This document shows positions 23,700-35,299 of a stretch of 64,000 nucleotides of DNA, piece by piece. The DNA comes from Cycas panzhihuaensis. Lineage: Eukaryota; Cycadophyta. Numbering within the stretch: the first letter of the stretch is position 1; every line of letters starts with the position of its first letter. Below the pieces are notes generated by a model that ran no database searches, was not told the DNA's origin, and saw nothing but the letters and a program-made list of their open reading frames with translations. The DNA is taken from positions 234,057,741 through 234,121,740 of the forward strand of contig CM041465.1 of NCBI GenBank assembly GCA_023213395.1, written 5' to 3'. A program made the translations under genes and the position numbers.

Positions 23700-25330
23700 T
23701 GCATCTCCTAACGTCTAATTTTTATGCACTATATATAGGAGGATCTGATGTTATATTGGGGATCCAATGGTTAAAAACCATAGGAACTTATAGTATGAAT
23801 AACTCACCTTTTAATCCATTCATAATGTTTAAAGATTATATGGAAAAAACACATAAACTCTATGGTATACAATCCCCTCCAAACCAACTTGTCTCACCAA
23901 GTCGTATGAAAAGACATCTTCAAACCAACCTTGGCTATGTAGTTCAACTAAATAATATCCAAATTGATCCCCTAATCCACCTGCGTATCTAGGATATTAT
24001 TACAAAGTACAAGAAAGTATTTGCTCCTCTTCCTTCCACCACCCCACTTGACCATAGGATTTACCATACAATCGAACTGAAATCTAACCATGACCCAATT
24101 AGCCTATGACTATATAGAAATTTCTACTTCCAGAAAAATGAAATTGAGAAAATCACAACTAAACTAATGAACATGGGAATAATCTACCCCTCCAAAAGTC
24201 TATATATAACACCAATTGTCTTAGTTAGAAAAAACGATGGCTCTTTTCACCTTTGTGTGGATTACAGAGAGCTTAATAAGATTACTATAAAAAATAAGTT
24301 CACCACTCCATAAATTGATGATATGCTTAATGAGATATATAGAGTGTCAATCTTCTCTAAGCTAGACTTATAATTAGGATATTACCAGATCTCGATAGCC
24401 CCATTAGATTATAATAAAACAACTTTTCAAATCCACCACAACCACTTTGAGTTTCGAGTGATGCCTTTTGGCCTCTGCAATGTACTGGCCATCTTCCAAG
24501 CCCTCATGAATAAAATTTTTGGTCCTCACCTTCAAAAATTTGTCATCATCTTCTTCGATGATATACTTATCTATAGATCATATTTGGTCCATCACATTTA
24601 TCATCTGGAGATCGTTCTCTAAATTCTACATCAACACCAATTATATTCCAAACTTTTTAAGTGTGAGTTTGAAAAAACTAAACTCTAGTACTTAAGGCAT
24701 ATCATTTATTGCAAAGAGGTACATGTGGACCCTGATAAAATATTGATCATCACTACCAAGTTGACACCGACCAATCTCACACAATTGTGTGTATTCCTTA
24801 GTCTTATAGGGTTCTATCGTTGTTTTATCCGTAACTATACTACACTAGCAACCCCACTAATGAATTTGCTTCATAAAAACTCTTTTCAATGGTCTTCGAA
24901 GGCTGAAGCTACCTTTTCCCACCTCAAGTTAGTGATGACCTCTACCCCAGTGTTAGTCATTCCTAATTTCACCCAACCTTTCGAACTTGAATGTGATGCT
25001 TTAGGATTTGGCATAGGCATTGTTCTTATGCAAGAGTATCACCCCATTGTTTTTAAAAGCTAAAAACTAAAAGACCATAAACTTCAACTATTAACTTACC
25101 AAAAGGAAATGTGAGTAATCTTACATGCTGTGGATAAGTGGTGCCAATATCTTTTGGGGTCAAAATTTACAATCCTTACTAACCACCGTAGTCTACATAA
25201 TCTGATGGATTAACTAATCCTATCAGAAGAACAAGTAAAATAAATTAATTACCTTTAGGTTTCTGACTTCACAATATCTTATAAGAAAGGCAAAGACAAT
25301 TTCATTGCGAATGCCCTCTCCTGCCTTTTG
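23700..25330 (+). pseudogene. Reverse transcriptase and RNase H of B
   Basis: Same phase as Gag. RT motifs in order: VLVRKNDGSFHLCVDYRELN (about 24220-24280), SKLDL then GYYQI (24355-24390), FRVMPFGLCN (about 24455-24480) and the polymerase box FFDDILIY (about 24551-24576), keeping both catalytic Asp. The thumb and connection carry GFYRCFIRNYTTLATPL (24810). RNase H begins ELECDALGFGIGIVLMQ (about 24985-25035). Stops replace an Arg before the GYYQI motif and several Gln. It would have copied element RNA into DNA in cytoplasmic particles. Confidence 0.88.
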
Positions 25331-25449
25331 CCTATTCCCAATGACACCAACCCCAACATTCATGCTATTTCTAAGCCCCAACTCGTTTGGCTTGATGAAT
25401 TACATGATAAAAACTAGGCTTAACCTGATTATTCCCTTTGGAAAGAAAA

Positions 25450-26829
25450 AGATTTGAACCAGAATGGATGGTCAGCACACTCAAACCATCTATTATTCTA
25501 TAATTACATCTTTGTCCACCCATCCTCATCTTTTATTTCATGTATTCTAATAGAGTATCACACCACTCCTTTAGAGGGCCATTTAGGATTCAATAAAACT
25601 TATCATCGTATTCGTGCTGACTTCTTTTGGCCCCATATGAAATATACTATCTTCACCTTTATGTCAGAATGTGATACTTATCAATGACATAAGGTGGATA
25701 ATAATGCCTTATCGAGACTACTCCATCCATTATATATCCCTCAAGGAAAATAGCAGGACATTGCCATGGATTTTATTACTGGCTTACCTACATCATCTAA
25801 AGACTCAATTTGGGCAGTCATCAATAGACTAACCAAATATTCTCATTTTATTCTAGTACACACATCTTATAAATCATCCCATCTTGCCGACATTTATGTC
25901 CAATTCATTTTTTACCTTTATAGATTTCCTTCAACTATCATTTATGATAGGGACCCCAAGTTCACTAACTCCTTTTGGCAAGAGCTATTTAAGGCTATGG
26001 GAACTTCATTTAATATGAGTATAACTTACCATCCATAAATAAATGGTCAATCAAAGGCCTTGAACAAAACTTTGGAAGCATACATATACTATTTTTCCTT
26101 TGACCACCAAGTTAAATGGACATCTTGGTTATCCCTCGCAAAATATTGGTATAATTCCTCACACCATTCAGCCATTGGCATGTCCCTATTTTTGGCATTA
26201 TATGGCTATCACCTCCCTTCATACCACAATTTAGCAACAAACTTTTGGAATGCCTCTTCCAACAAAGGCTTTAAGACATGGACCGAATCCTTCATACATT
26301 TAAGCAAAACTTAGCCAATATAAGAAATCGTATAAAGCAACTTGCTGACTGCCACCAATTTGATTGGTCATTTAACATTAGAGATCTTGTATTCCTCCAT
26401 ATTTATTCATACAAACAATAATCCCTCAAAGCCCATTGAGGCCACAAACTAAGCCCCTATTATTATGGTCTGTATAAAGTAATAAAAAAGATTGGCGAAG
26501 TTGCATATACCCTTGAACTTCCCCCAGACACTAATATCCATAATGTCTTCCGTGTCTCATGCCTTAAAAAGTGTTTGGGCAAAAATATTACACCCTTGAC
26601 CACCGTCCCTATTCTCCATAATGAACAAACTCTCACAGTTCCATGAGAATGGATCCTTGCTAGCTATCAATTCCACCTTCAGAATCACATCATTTCTGAG
26701 CATTTGGTATAGTGGATCGGGTGTGATGTAGATGAAACAACTTGGAAATTTGATGAGTTTGTCAAGTAGCATCCCTATTTTCAATGCTTTAAGGACTCAA
26801 CGTCTTATAGGGGGGAAGTTGTAATATAA
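25450..26829 (+). pseudogene. Integrase and chromodomain of B
   Basis: Integrase zinc-binding region HHCC-like: GHLGFNKTYHRIRADFFWP (25575-25635) and CDTYQ (25673). Core: MDFITGLPTS (25766), IYDRDPKF (25942) and GQSKALNKTLEAY (26044). The third catalytic residue, normally Glu in QTERxN, is Lys, so the DDE triad is broken. A frameshift near 26290 precedes the C-terminus. The tail LPPDTNIHNVFRVSCLKK (26520) leads into a chromodomain-like segment, HLV-stop-WIGCDVDETTWKF (26701-26751), ending FVK-stop-HPYF. Chromodomains are known to steer chromovirus insertion to heterochromatin. Confidence 0.85.
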
Positions 26830-27353
26830 CCTTATCTCCATAAGTAGAAGGAAGTATTAGCATATGGAATTAGCCAAAGGGTTATGTGATCTCATGAAAA
26901 TTTTGTAGTACTTACTTATTTAGTAAGTGCCTAAATAATTATACTCACTTATTTAGTAAGTACTCAAATAGTGGTGCTTTTGTATTGCACATGCATTTAG
27001 CAAGTAGTTGTTCTAACTTATTTAGTAAGTATATTACACATGTATTTAGCAAGTAGTTGCACTTTTATATTACACATGTATTTATCAAGTAGTTATGCTC
27101 ACTTATTTAGTAAGTGTTTAGAATAAAGGTATGAGTTTTTGTCCCACATGCACTAGTGGGAAGTAAGCTTTAGTAGTTGAAGCACTATATATATGCTCTC
27201 GAGTCTTCATTGTAATTTATTCTTGGCTCATATTACTCAAGAGAAAGAACTTTAGTTCTCTTTGGTGGTCAATTATCTCTTTTAGTTCTCTTGGTGCTTA
27301 TTATTTCTCTTACTTCTCTCTTTGGAGTTCTCTATTGTGAAAGATACGTTATA
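26820..27353 (+). repeat. 3' LTR of B
   Basis: Starts TGTAATATAACC right after GGGGGGAAGT and ends GATACGTTATA; GTAAG follows at 27354. Four ACTTATTTAGTAAGT motifs (26914, 26947, 27016, 27101) match the 5' copy. Confidence 0.92.
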
Positions 27354-27592
27354 GTAAGAAAATGATAGAACCACTTCAATGCATCTCCTTGAAGCGACCT
27401 AGGAAATAACTTTATAAGTATGTGGTTGTATGCCCAATAATCTATACATGCCGTAGCAAATACCTTGACATGGTTCATAGGGTCTTGAGAGGAGGTGCCA
27501 TCAAATTTGAGGACTTCAAGTAAATGAGGGGGTAAGTTAGTCCTCAGTGCCTCTATAGAAATGGGGTTTAACCTATAGTCAATGAAGGGAAG
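27354..27592 (-). pseudogene. Element E: Gag core fragment between B and C
   Basis: Minus-strand frame with IEALRTNLPPHLLEVLKFDG, then ACIDYWAYNHILIKLFPRSL and QGDALKWFYHF, nearly the same as D Gag (59900-59680). It is bounded by the B duplication GTAAG (27354-27358) and the C duplication GGAAG (27588-27592). The apparent ORF that extends to 27646 takes its first residues from the C LTR and is chimeric. Confidence 0.85.
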
Positions 27593-30547
27593 TGGAATCA
27601 CATCTGTGGGATGGTAACTACACTCAGTAGGGCTTAGGGTAGTCAATGGAAAAATCTAGAATATAAGTATGATCCTGTAAGTAGAAGAAACACCACACAG
27701 GGTGTCCGTGCATCAGAATGCAGGTTCAGGACCCACAAATGGTGCATGACTTCCTCAAAGTAGCTTAGTTCTTTAGTTCGGTGGGTGAGATACAAGAGAG
27801 ATATCTCAGATAGCCCCGAGAGGTGAGGTCCCCCCACCCTTGGATGACCAGAAAGAAAAAGAGAGACCCATGGAGGGAGAGGTCCCTTATGAGCAAGGAA
27901 CGTGACATAAGTGCAAAAAGCATGGATGGATGGCAGAAGAATGTGTAATGGGTGCAAGTGGGACACCCTAAGTCAACAAAGCTAGGGTAGGCCTAAAGGA
28001 AGAGAAGGGGGTGGAAAGAGAGGAATCTTTACCACGATGCAAAGAAGAGAGGCACAAACCTTAGCAAGGGCAAGGAAGGTTATGTGTATACAGGTTGAGG
28101 ACGTGAAGTATAGAGGTAGCGGCAGCAAAAGTGACGTTGTGTATGCTTTTGAAGAAAGCAAAAGATACAAACTACTCTCTCTTTCTCTTTTTGATAATGA
28201 AAGCTTAAGGAAAATAAATGTTTCATACACACACAAGCATGCATGCTAACATGATGATGCACCACTAAGGGGATATTTATAATTCGGTGAGAAGAGGAAA
28301 GTGGGGAGTGTAATCCCTAAGATGCACCTTTCCTAAGAAAATGCTCACCCAATGTATGAATGCAAGATTAATGCAAGCAAGCAAATTATTACCCTTTTCT
28401 TTTTACGTGGTTTGTCATACAAGAATATATGCCTAGTGGCAACAAGAAAGGGAAGAGCTAGGCAAGAGGGTATGGCACGTACCCAAAATGTCGCATGATC
28501 GGAAGAGAACTTGTGCTCGTGCACCACTTATGTCTTCCTGTCCTTGCTCGATACACAGCTATTGGCAGGGCAGAGATGGAGAGGGGCTTCCTTACCTTCC
28601 TCGTGTAAAGAGAGAAGCCAAACAGGAAAGAAAAGAAAGCAAATGACTATGGAAGAAAGCAGAGAAGTGATAAAGAAAAGGAAGAGGGTAAGGATTTACC
28701 CAAATTGAGGTGTTTCCTTCTCCTCACAAGTATAGCTGCATAACCTACACCCACAAAGATCCTCACCCTCCCAAGAGGGGCTGCTAAGAAGTAAAGTAGA
28801 TATATATACAACAATATAAAACCAAGTGCTAAAATATAGTACATTATGTTAGTCAATCCACCACAAAGAACAACCTTGCAAAGTCCTAAAGAAAGCACCA
28901 ATGCATTTCAAGCAAAGAGGAGGTTAGCCTTGGAATGGCTAACCCTCCTACCAACACACCTCCACCCTGCCCCAAGATACAGGGAACAATAGATCAAAAC
29001 AGCCTATGGGTAGAATATCGAAAGGGGAATGAATGTTGTACAGATTGTGGAAGCCACCTATGTTACAAGGATGCTACAGGTAGCAAATCACAATGCAGGA
29101 TACACCAAAGCTAAAAAAGAGTATTAGGAATTGTTAAGGGATAAAAGAGAGGCCCAAAATTAGGATGTGTAGGCCTGAGATTAGCGCAACAAGTGCTGCA
29201 TACGCTAAAACCCAAGGTAGACTCAATCTCAAATGCTCCTAGATGGCCCAAGGAAGGCACATATGAAGGAGAGGAAGGAGGAGCAAGGGTTTTCCCTTGA
29301 GGAGTAGGCTTAGTGGGTACGAATCATGCCTTGCTTCCTTCTACTCATACCTTATGAACCCTCTCCTGTAGCCTTCTTAGAGAAAACTAGGGGAGGTTAA
29401 GAGATGACTAGGGTACAAGAACAGTAAATGGAAATAATGGCTCTTTCATGTAACAAAACACAAAGAAATGATTTGTATGCTTAAAGGTCATACCTTTACA
29501 AAGTAAACTCAAAGTAAAAGGTGGGAGAAGGTGTGGGATACCCTCTTGGGGTATGTAAGGAGTGTGTCCGCCTCAGAGACAAAAAGTGGCAGGTTGGAGG
29601 AGCTTACAGGCTTTCTCTGAGTTGCAGGGGGAGTATGCTTGCTGAAGACTGAGAAAGGAGCGTGGAGGCCACACCTGAGCGTGGACCTATCCTTGGAGGT
29701 GCTGATGGAGGAGCTTGTTGCCACGGAACATTGCTGCAATAGGTGAATCTCAAGCTGGAGTAGTAGAAACTCAAGTATGACTGGTGTTCTGTAGAGAGTC
29801 CCTATGAGAAGAAGAGGAGGAAGTCATTGAAGAGAGTTGTTAGAGAGGTAAAATGAGGTTATTTTTAGGATTTATACCTACCCTAACCCTAATCAAGTGA
29901 ATAGGATTAGGCTGGGGCTGATTTGATAACTAATCCACGTGGTAATTCTGCAAAAAATGTGAGAATTTCCATGGCAAATTAAAAAATAGTGTGAAACAGT
30001 CGCACCATGGTAAACTTCGCGGTACCACTAAGTTTATAGTAGTGCAAGCCCAGAATACCATAAAAGCAATGGTAAGGGTCTTGAGAGCCCTAAATAAAGA
30101 TGTTTTAGGTATAAGAGGGGCTAGCCCTCCTGTTTAGGTGGCTGGGGACAATCCAAGTAAACATGTTAGCTAAACCAGGTAGGACATCAAGAGGTGGGAT
30201 TCCCAGAAATGCTATGGAATGGCACAAAATACTCGTGACAAAGAGGTGAACAAGTCACATGAGTTGGTTGTAGTTCAAGTTGACGTGGAGGTGATACAGA
30301 GGGTTGTAGAGTGCCATGGGGACGCCTGCCTCACGGAGAGGTAGGTCCCACGGGTTGTCATAGGCTAGGGACATGCAATATGCTCAAGCAAAAATGCATA
30401 ATCAATCATAAAGATGAGTCAACTAATCATGCAATCTAACCGATGCTTCAATCTACAATCTCTGAAGTAGCCAAGATAGCAGAGAGAAGCATACCTGTGC
30501 TTACCTGAGTCTATCTATCCATACCCATTCCTGGTAGCCAGGAAACA
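27593..30547 (-). repeat. 3' LTR of C
   Basis: Starts TGGAATCACATCTG and ends GCCAGGAAACA on the plus strand. It pairs with 40947-43909 over its length with scattered substitutions and a few short indels. It contains a minus-strand TATA-like site TAGGTATAAA (29871-29880) and, upstream of it, the decayed telomere-like palindrome and the AAACTT/AAGTTT inverted repeat around GGTACC (30012-30034). Open frames inside it are not conserved between the two LTRs. Confidence 0.9.
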
Positions 30548-30984
30548 TTGCCCCCTTGGCAGAAGAGCCTCACTGCTCGAAAATATGGTGCGATGGCGAA
30601 TGCTGGCAATAAAAACTGTTAGCAACATGTGCATATGTAATAATCATAATAGTGACAAGAGCCCAAGGTGCCAGCGAGTGTCATGGCAGAATGCATGGAT
30701 ATGAGAACAGGGGTGGAGTCAACATAGGGGCTACCTATGTGCCACTTGGGAATCGACCGGAGGCTATGATGGATGAGGGGGATGACCCCATCATGAGAGT
30801 ACAAGAAAAAGGTGTGATGATAACAAGAGTAAGAGTGAGTAAGCAAACCTGATTGTTGCCATAGTTTAACCTCATTAGTGGCTAGCTTTTGGAGGTGTGA
30901 ATGGATCACAAGGTGGACTATAAGATGGCTTGAGACTTGGGCGATAGGGCGATCGAGTAAGTCTCTCAGGGGCAGTCATAAAAA
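30548..30984 (-). other. C: 3' untranslated segment with polypurine tract
   Basis: Begins with the complement of the polypurine tract (minus strand CCAAGGGGGCAA, next to the LTR). The rest has no conserved frame; D has a matching segment at 49828-50260. Confidence 0.6.
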
Positions 30985-31420
30985 AGAGGGAGGCGATGCT
31001 CAAGGATGAGGTGGACGAGGTTGTCTACCTTAGTGTTAAGGACATGAGGGATATGTTGGATATTGACAGACAAAAAACAAGCCAATAGGGATCTGGCAGT
31101 CGAAGCAAGGGCTCTTAGGTGTGGGCATAGCACCTGGTAAACCTAGGTGAGATGGGACACCACAACTTGGGAGTCGTAAAAGAGAACAATAAGCCCACGG
31201 TGGAAACGAAGCGCATTGGTGAGAGTCTTAATAATAGCCGTATACTCATCTTCGTTATTGGTGGCCTCGGGGAGGAAGATTTTGGAATGCAAAAAATCAT
31301 GTCTAGAAGGATCACAGAGAATCCACGTGGTGGCAGAAGGACCGGGGTTGCCATGGCTCCCACCGTCAGTGAAGATGAGAAGCACCATGAATGAGAGGAA
31401 AGGTGTCCCAGTAGACAAAA
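30985..31420 (-). pseudogene. Second RNase H (aRNH, RVT_3-like) of C
   Basis: Minus strand. FTDGGSHGNPGPSATTWIL (from about 31385) is the first catalytic Asp block of the RNase HI type found in plants. LPEATNNEDEYTAIIKTL supplies the Glu, LFYDSQVVVSHL the second Asp, and NTKVDNLVHLIL (about 31030) the last Asp. All four acidic positions are readable; one stop (31140) falls between the third and fourth blocks. A second RNase H in Tat-group elements is established in the literature. Here it lies about 4 kb from integrase with an opposite-strand gene between, so it would need splicing or separate translation. It would remove the RNA strand during reverse transcription. Confidence 0.8.
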
Positions 31421-32659
31421 TATGACAAAGTTGGTGTTATCAGGGGGATACAATAGGTTAGAGTAACTGTGAGAGGCTCAAATACCTAGTGATAAAGGTC
31501 ATGAAGGGTAGGAGGACCTGATAATGAGGCTACCCAAGGATGGGAGTAGACTATCCGATCACTGGGAGAGAGCGGGCGATAAAAAGGCCATTCTAGGGTG
31601 CCAAAGATTGCTTAAGAAAGCAAAAAAGTGGTCCTAAATGGAGGGGACACTCCCTCTGGGGGCCCCAAAAACTTGAAAGTGTGGAAAAAATGGATACAAG
31701 ATGGAGAAATGAGCCAAACGAGTTTAAACTTGGGTATATACAGAGGTGGCATGCAAAACGAGACAGAAGGAGCATTGTGAAGGTGGATAAACAGGCACCA
31801 TAAATGCACTTATAAAGATGAGCAAAATGGAGGCCGTAGGGGCAAAATGAAAGCTCAGGCCAGAAGGCAATGGTAGTCAAGGATGAAAGATGGCCCTAAA
31901 GGCTATCATGACAACAGAAATGGAAGAAGCGCCTGTTGGGGGCCCCCCCTATTTAAAGAAACTCGATGAAAATGGAATTCATTTTCATAGGCTCACGAAC
32001 AATTCAGAGCCCTTTCCTTACGCAGCAGAGTGCTACCCAACTTTGAAGGCATGCAGGGAGAGATCTGACCATTGGATCAGGACACAGAGGTAGCCGACGA
32101 GACTAGAGAGAAGACATGGTAGTTGTGAGACTAGATCGAGTGAGTGGATCATCTAAACCCAATCCCATTTCATGAATTAAATTTTATCGCTTTTTACGAG
32201 TTTTAGAGTAGTTTTGGACCCCTTAAGGGTGAAAAAGCGATCTCTCGGAGTCCAAACTAGACCCAGAGAGAGATGAGACCAAGGCATTAAGTAGCCCTAG
32301 TCCCAGTGAGCCTGAGTGTGGCTCACTGAGGTAAAAATATTTAATTTTTTGAGGCAAGAAACCCCCCCTTTTAGGGGGGTGACGTGCGCATCTCGGTAAA
32401 GATCATGGTGTCGTGGTCTTTGCTTTAAGGCCCCAATTTCCTTGGAACCCCAGCTAAACTCTATAGTACTGCGAAGTTTAGCATGGTGCGAAGCTAAAAT
32501 TGCTGAAAAAATAAAAGATGGCCCAAAGGAGAGCCAAATCCTAATCTGAGAGGAGGAAGAGGCAGTCCTAAGGGCTAGCAGGCAAACATGGATGGGTTCT
32601 GACTGATTTTTGGGATTTTGCAAGTAGTTATTGTAGTGGAGAACCACAAAAACATAGGG

Positions 32660-33814
32660 ATGGCCATGTTGAGCTTCGTAGAGATGATGTCCTAAGGGGA
32701 CAAATAGGTTTTAGCATAGTGTGGCCTACTTAAGATCACACGGACACTGCAGTACATGTCAGATCAACGACTTTTGGTTGATATAGTCTCACACTAGGAT
32801 AGGCAGAGGCATGTATTCCACCTCCCCCAGGTAGGGGATGTCATGGTGACACCCAGAGACATATAAAGGATTTTAGAAGTGCCTGTGACATGCCGACCAA
32901 TATCACTAGGGGCGTTGCCTAGTAGTGAGGCAGCACATAGGGAGGTGGCTATATTTTTCATTGGACAGGACAGGTGGGAGAGGCAAGGGACACCTCTACA
33001 GAATATGGTTATGTCTAGAGTTCCTCGAGGTAGGAAGTTAATCACTTTGTACATTTTATTCTCGATATCCCGGAAATAGAACTATAGGGATATACCCGGC
33101 AAGTGGATGGATGTAGTATGAAGATGCGAGGCTGAGGAGAGGTTGGATTGGGCCACTCTAATAGCGGCTAACTTAGTCACATAGTTAGATGCTATCAGGG
33201 TGGCAGGACGAGGTGATTTATCATATAGCACGCTATTACAATGTTAATTTTTTGACCACTTCAGAGCGGTGGCACCCACAAGAGGAACACAACCTATTTC
33301 AGAGTGGGCTCCCATGGTCCACAAGTGGCACACTCAGTTCAGGGGGGTTGAGGACCAAGTGCATGTCTATTGCTCAGTGGAGGCTACATTACTGGACCTC
33401 CTCACCATGGCAGACCACATAGCCGATCCATATAAAGGGGTGAGATGAAGCAGTAACGATGAGGCAGGAGGAGACGGAGTAGCTCCTGGTGATGATGATA
33501 ATGGAGGTGATGGTGGTGACGGGGTTGGCCTATCTGGAGCTACATGAGGAGAGGCAGGACTGTCTGGAGCCACAGAGTAGAGGTTGGCCCATCCGGAGCT
33601 GTAGAGCAGGCTAGAGGCCCATTGACATGAGCCAGGAGGCTGAGGATTGTGAGTAGATCAAGGATGGTGGCTGCACCAACAAAGGAGGAAGGAGATGTCC
33701 CAGTAGCCGAGGTGGTCGCCAAGGTGATACCAGAGGAGGAGGAGGTACCAGGAGCTGGTGGAGCACCTGAGGAGGAGGCTATCATCAAAGTTAAGGAGCT
33801 GGTAGCCCCAACAG
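32660..33814 (+). pseudogene. Opposite-strand plant-mobile-domain-like gene of C, exon 1
   Basis: Plus strand, opposite to the rest of C. From ATG at 32660 the conserved protein reads MAMLSF...LQYMSDQRLLVDIVSH (32750-32800), then RHVFHLPQVGDVMVTPRDI (about 32808-32864), the W-x-F-H-L-P-x-G-x-x-T-x-x-D pattern of the plant mobile domain. Further conserved blocks match D: RGRKLITLYILFSISRK (33025), DWATLIAANLVT and AGRGDLSYSTLL. Several stops and at least one frameshift break it. The 3' part (33649-33814) is Glu/Val-rich and ends ACA-G at a GT donor. Plant mobile domains occur in host MAIL/MAIN proteins and in some transposons; the role here is unknown. Confidence 0.65.
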
Positions 33815-33923
33815 GTGAGACACTACCTTTTCCTATCATCCTTTTGATAGCTAGATGCTTAGTTGTTTGACTTTAGTTTAATATAGTTCCATGTACTGAC
33901 ATATGGCATGTTGGACTATATAG
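33815..33923 (+). other. Conserved intron in the C opposite-strand gene
   Basis: GT at 33815 (ACAG|GTGAGA) and AG at 33923 (CTATATAG|AAATAG). Removing 109 nt joins the open frame upstream (…ELVAPTG) to the coiled-coil frame downstream (E-IVEIQRLVEA) in phase. D has a similar intron at the same codon phase, which is the main support. Confidence 0.75.
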
Positions 33924-34549
33924 AAATAGTTGAGATTCAGAGGTTGGTGGAGGCCATAGTCCATGAGATGTTCCCTCAGGCCTACACGGAGGGGTAGCCA
34001 CCCATCTAGGCAGGAGAGGAGCCTAGATTGGCAGGAGCCCACACAGCGGCATTCACCTTATTGGTTAGGGCAAGGGACATTTGGATAGTTAAGTCCCAAG
34101 AGCATGAGGCGCGTGCATGACAACTACAGGGTGAGATAGAGGAGACCAGGATAGAGAGAGATGCTCTATGAGGTCGAGTACAAGTGCTGGAGGTACAGGG
34201 AGGTGCAGGTGGAGATATAGAGAGTTGCATCAGGGTGGCGGTACTAGAGGAGCATCTTTGAAGGATGGAGGAGAGATTCTAGAGTATGGAGAAGAGACTT
34301 CAAGGAGTATAGAGCGAGAGGAATCGTATCCAGGCACTATACGATCAGTCGGTAGACCAGGTGGCATCGAGGTCATCACGAAGTAGAACGCATACTCACA
34401 CAGCGATGACAAACTCGAGGAGGCCACAAGATGAGGGGAGTGAGGCAGGGAGCTCCTGGAGACTGAGGAGGAGTTTGGGAGGTGTGTGGTCCCCAGGAGA
34501 GGGATCACATAGGCTAGGAGATGACACCTCAGGGACAGGGCAGCAGTAG
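33924..34549 (+). pseudogene. Opposite-strand gene of C, exon 2 (coiled coil)
   Basis: Frame: EIVEIQRLVEAIVHEMFPQ, then LVRARDIWIVKSQEHE, then a charged helical region (GEIEETRIERDAL, GRVQVLEVQ, repeated Glu/Arg heptad-like spacing) and a Ser/Arg-rich tail ending GDDTSGTGQQ at 34549. D has the same order of segments. Stops at 34002, 34012 and later mark decay. The coiled coil suggests self-association; no enzyme motif is seen. Confidence 0.65.
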
Positions 34550-35290
34550 TAGGATATAGTAGTTTAGATTAGATGAGGGGAAAGCACAGACCTCTAGGGA
34601 GTCACCATATATTGCCACATAATTGTACTTCTCCCTACAAGGATTCCAGCTTCCCATGGATGATGTACCATACTAGTTGTACGATATGACACATGATGTT
34701 TATTTTATGTGTATAGACGGGGCCATTGATACCCCATTTGATATATGATGATGTGTATGTAGCACATGATGGATGATGCATGTTTGCTTTTACTTGTATG
34801 TATATGTATGAGAGTGCATGGATGCATGAGGAGGGATATGTTATGATGTTTCTGATTTATTATTGTATGGTTTATGCTATGATATTTGTTTGAGTTACAC
34901 ACACTTCCTTTTATGCAGGGCCATATTCCTAGCAGAAGCATACATGATCACCATGAGAGGCAGTGATAGACATACGTGGGGCTAGGAGATAGGCTGACAT
35001 ACATGTCCACATGGGAGCATAGCGAAATATACAAAGGAAGTACCAACGATGAGGGAGTAACAACACTCCAACGTGTCACCCTAATTAGGGAATGTACCCA
35101 AATAGGAGGACGAGGTCCCTAGAGGAAGGAGGACAAGGGATTCCATAAGAGGAACCCAAAAGGAATAGGAAGGCCACCCTAATCTGCCATCCCGCCTGTG
35201 ACTACGAGGAATGGAGACATGCTTAGGATGGTAGTTTAGGCTCATTTCAGAGCATGAAAAAAAAGAAATGGAATAATCATACATAGAATT
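34550..35290. other. C: spacer between opposite-strand gene and integrase
   Basis: AT-rich sequence with no conserved frame. Both convergent transcription units should end here. The equivalent D stretch is 53860-54410. A short block near 35210-35260 (TTTAGGCTCATTTC) is conserved with D (54370-54383). Confidence 0.45.
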
Positions 35291-35299
35291 TATTAAGGA

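Larger units (their letters stand above)
20857..27353 (+). mobile_element. Element B: Ty3/gypsy chromovirus with LTRs, PBS and TSD
   Basis: The LTRs (20857-21392 and 26820-27353, about 535 bp) are flanked by a perfect duplication GTAAG (20852-20856 and 27354-27358). PBS TGGTATTAGAGCC follows the 5' LTR, and a purine tract AGGGGGGAAGT precedes the 3' LTR. The domain order Gag-PR-RT-RH-INT-chromodomain makes it a chromovirus; LTR length and total size (6.5 kb) resemble the small Reina-type lineage, but lineage placement needs an RT tree. It is inserted in E Gag in opposite orientation. The reading frame stays in one phase for nearly 4 kb but is cut by many stops. Confidence 0.93.

Noticed and set aside
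24000-24600. Integrated pararetrovirus (caulimovirid) RT
   Set aside because: Flanked by LTRs, a 5-bp duplication, initiator-tRNA PBS, integrase and chromodomain, so it is a Ty3/gypsy chromovirus.
27332-27646. 104-aa continuous ORF as an intact Gag
   Set aside because: It spans the C LTR, an E Gag fragment and B's duplication, a chimera made by insertions.
31152-31394. Plus-strand ORFs over the second RNase H of C
   Set aside because: They are reverse-strand shadows; conservation and motifs are on the minus strand.
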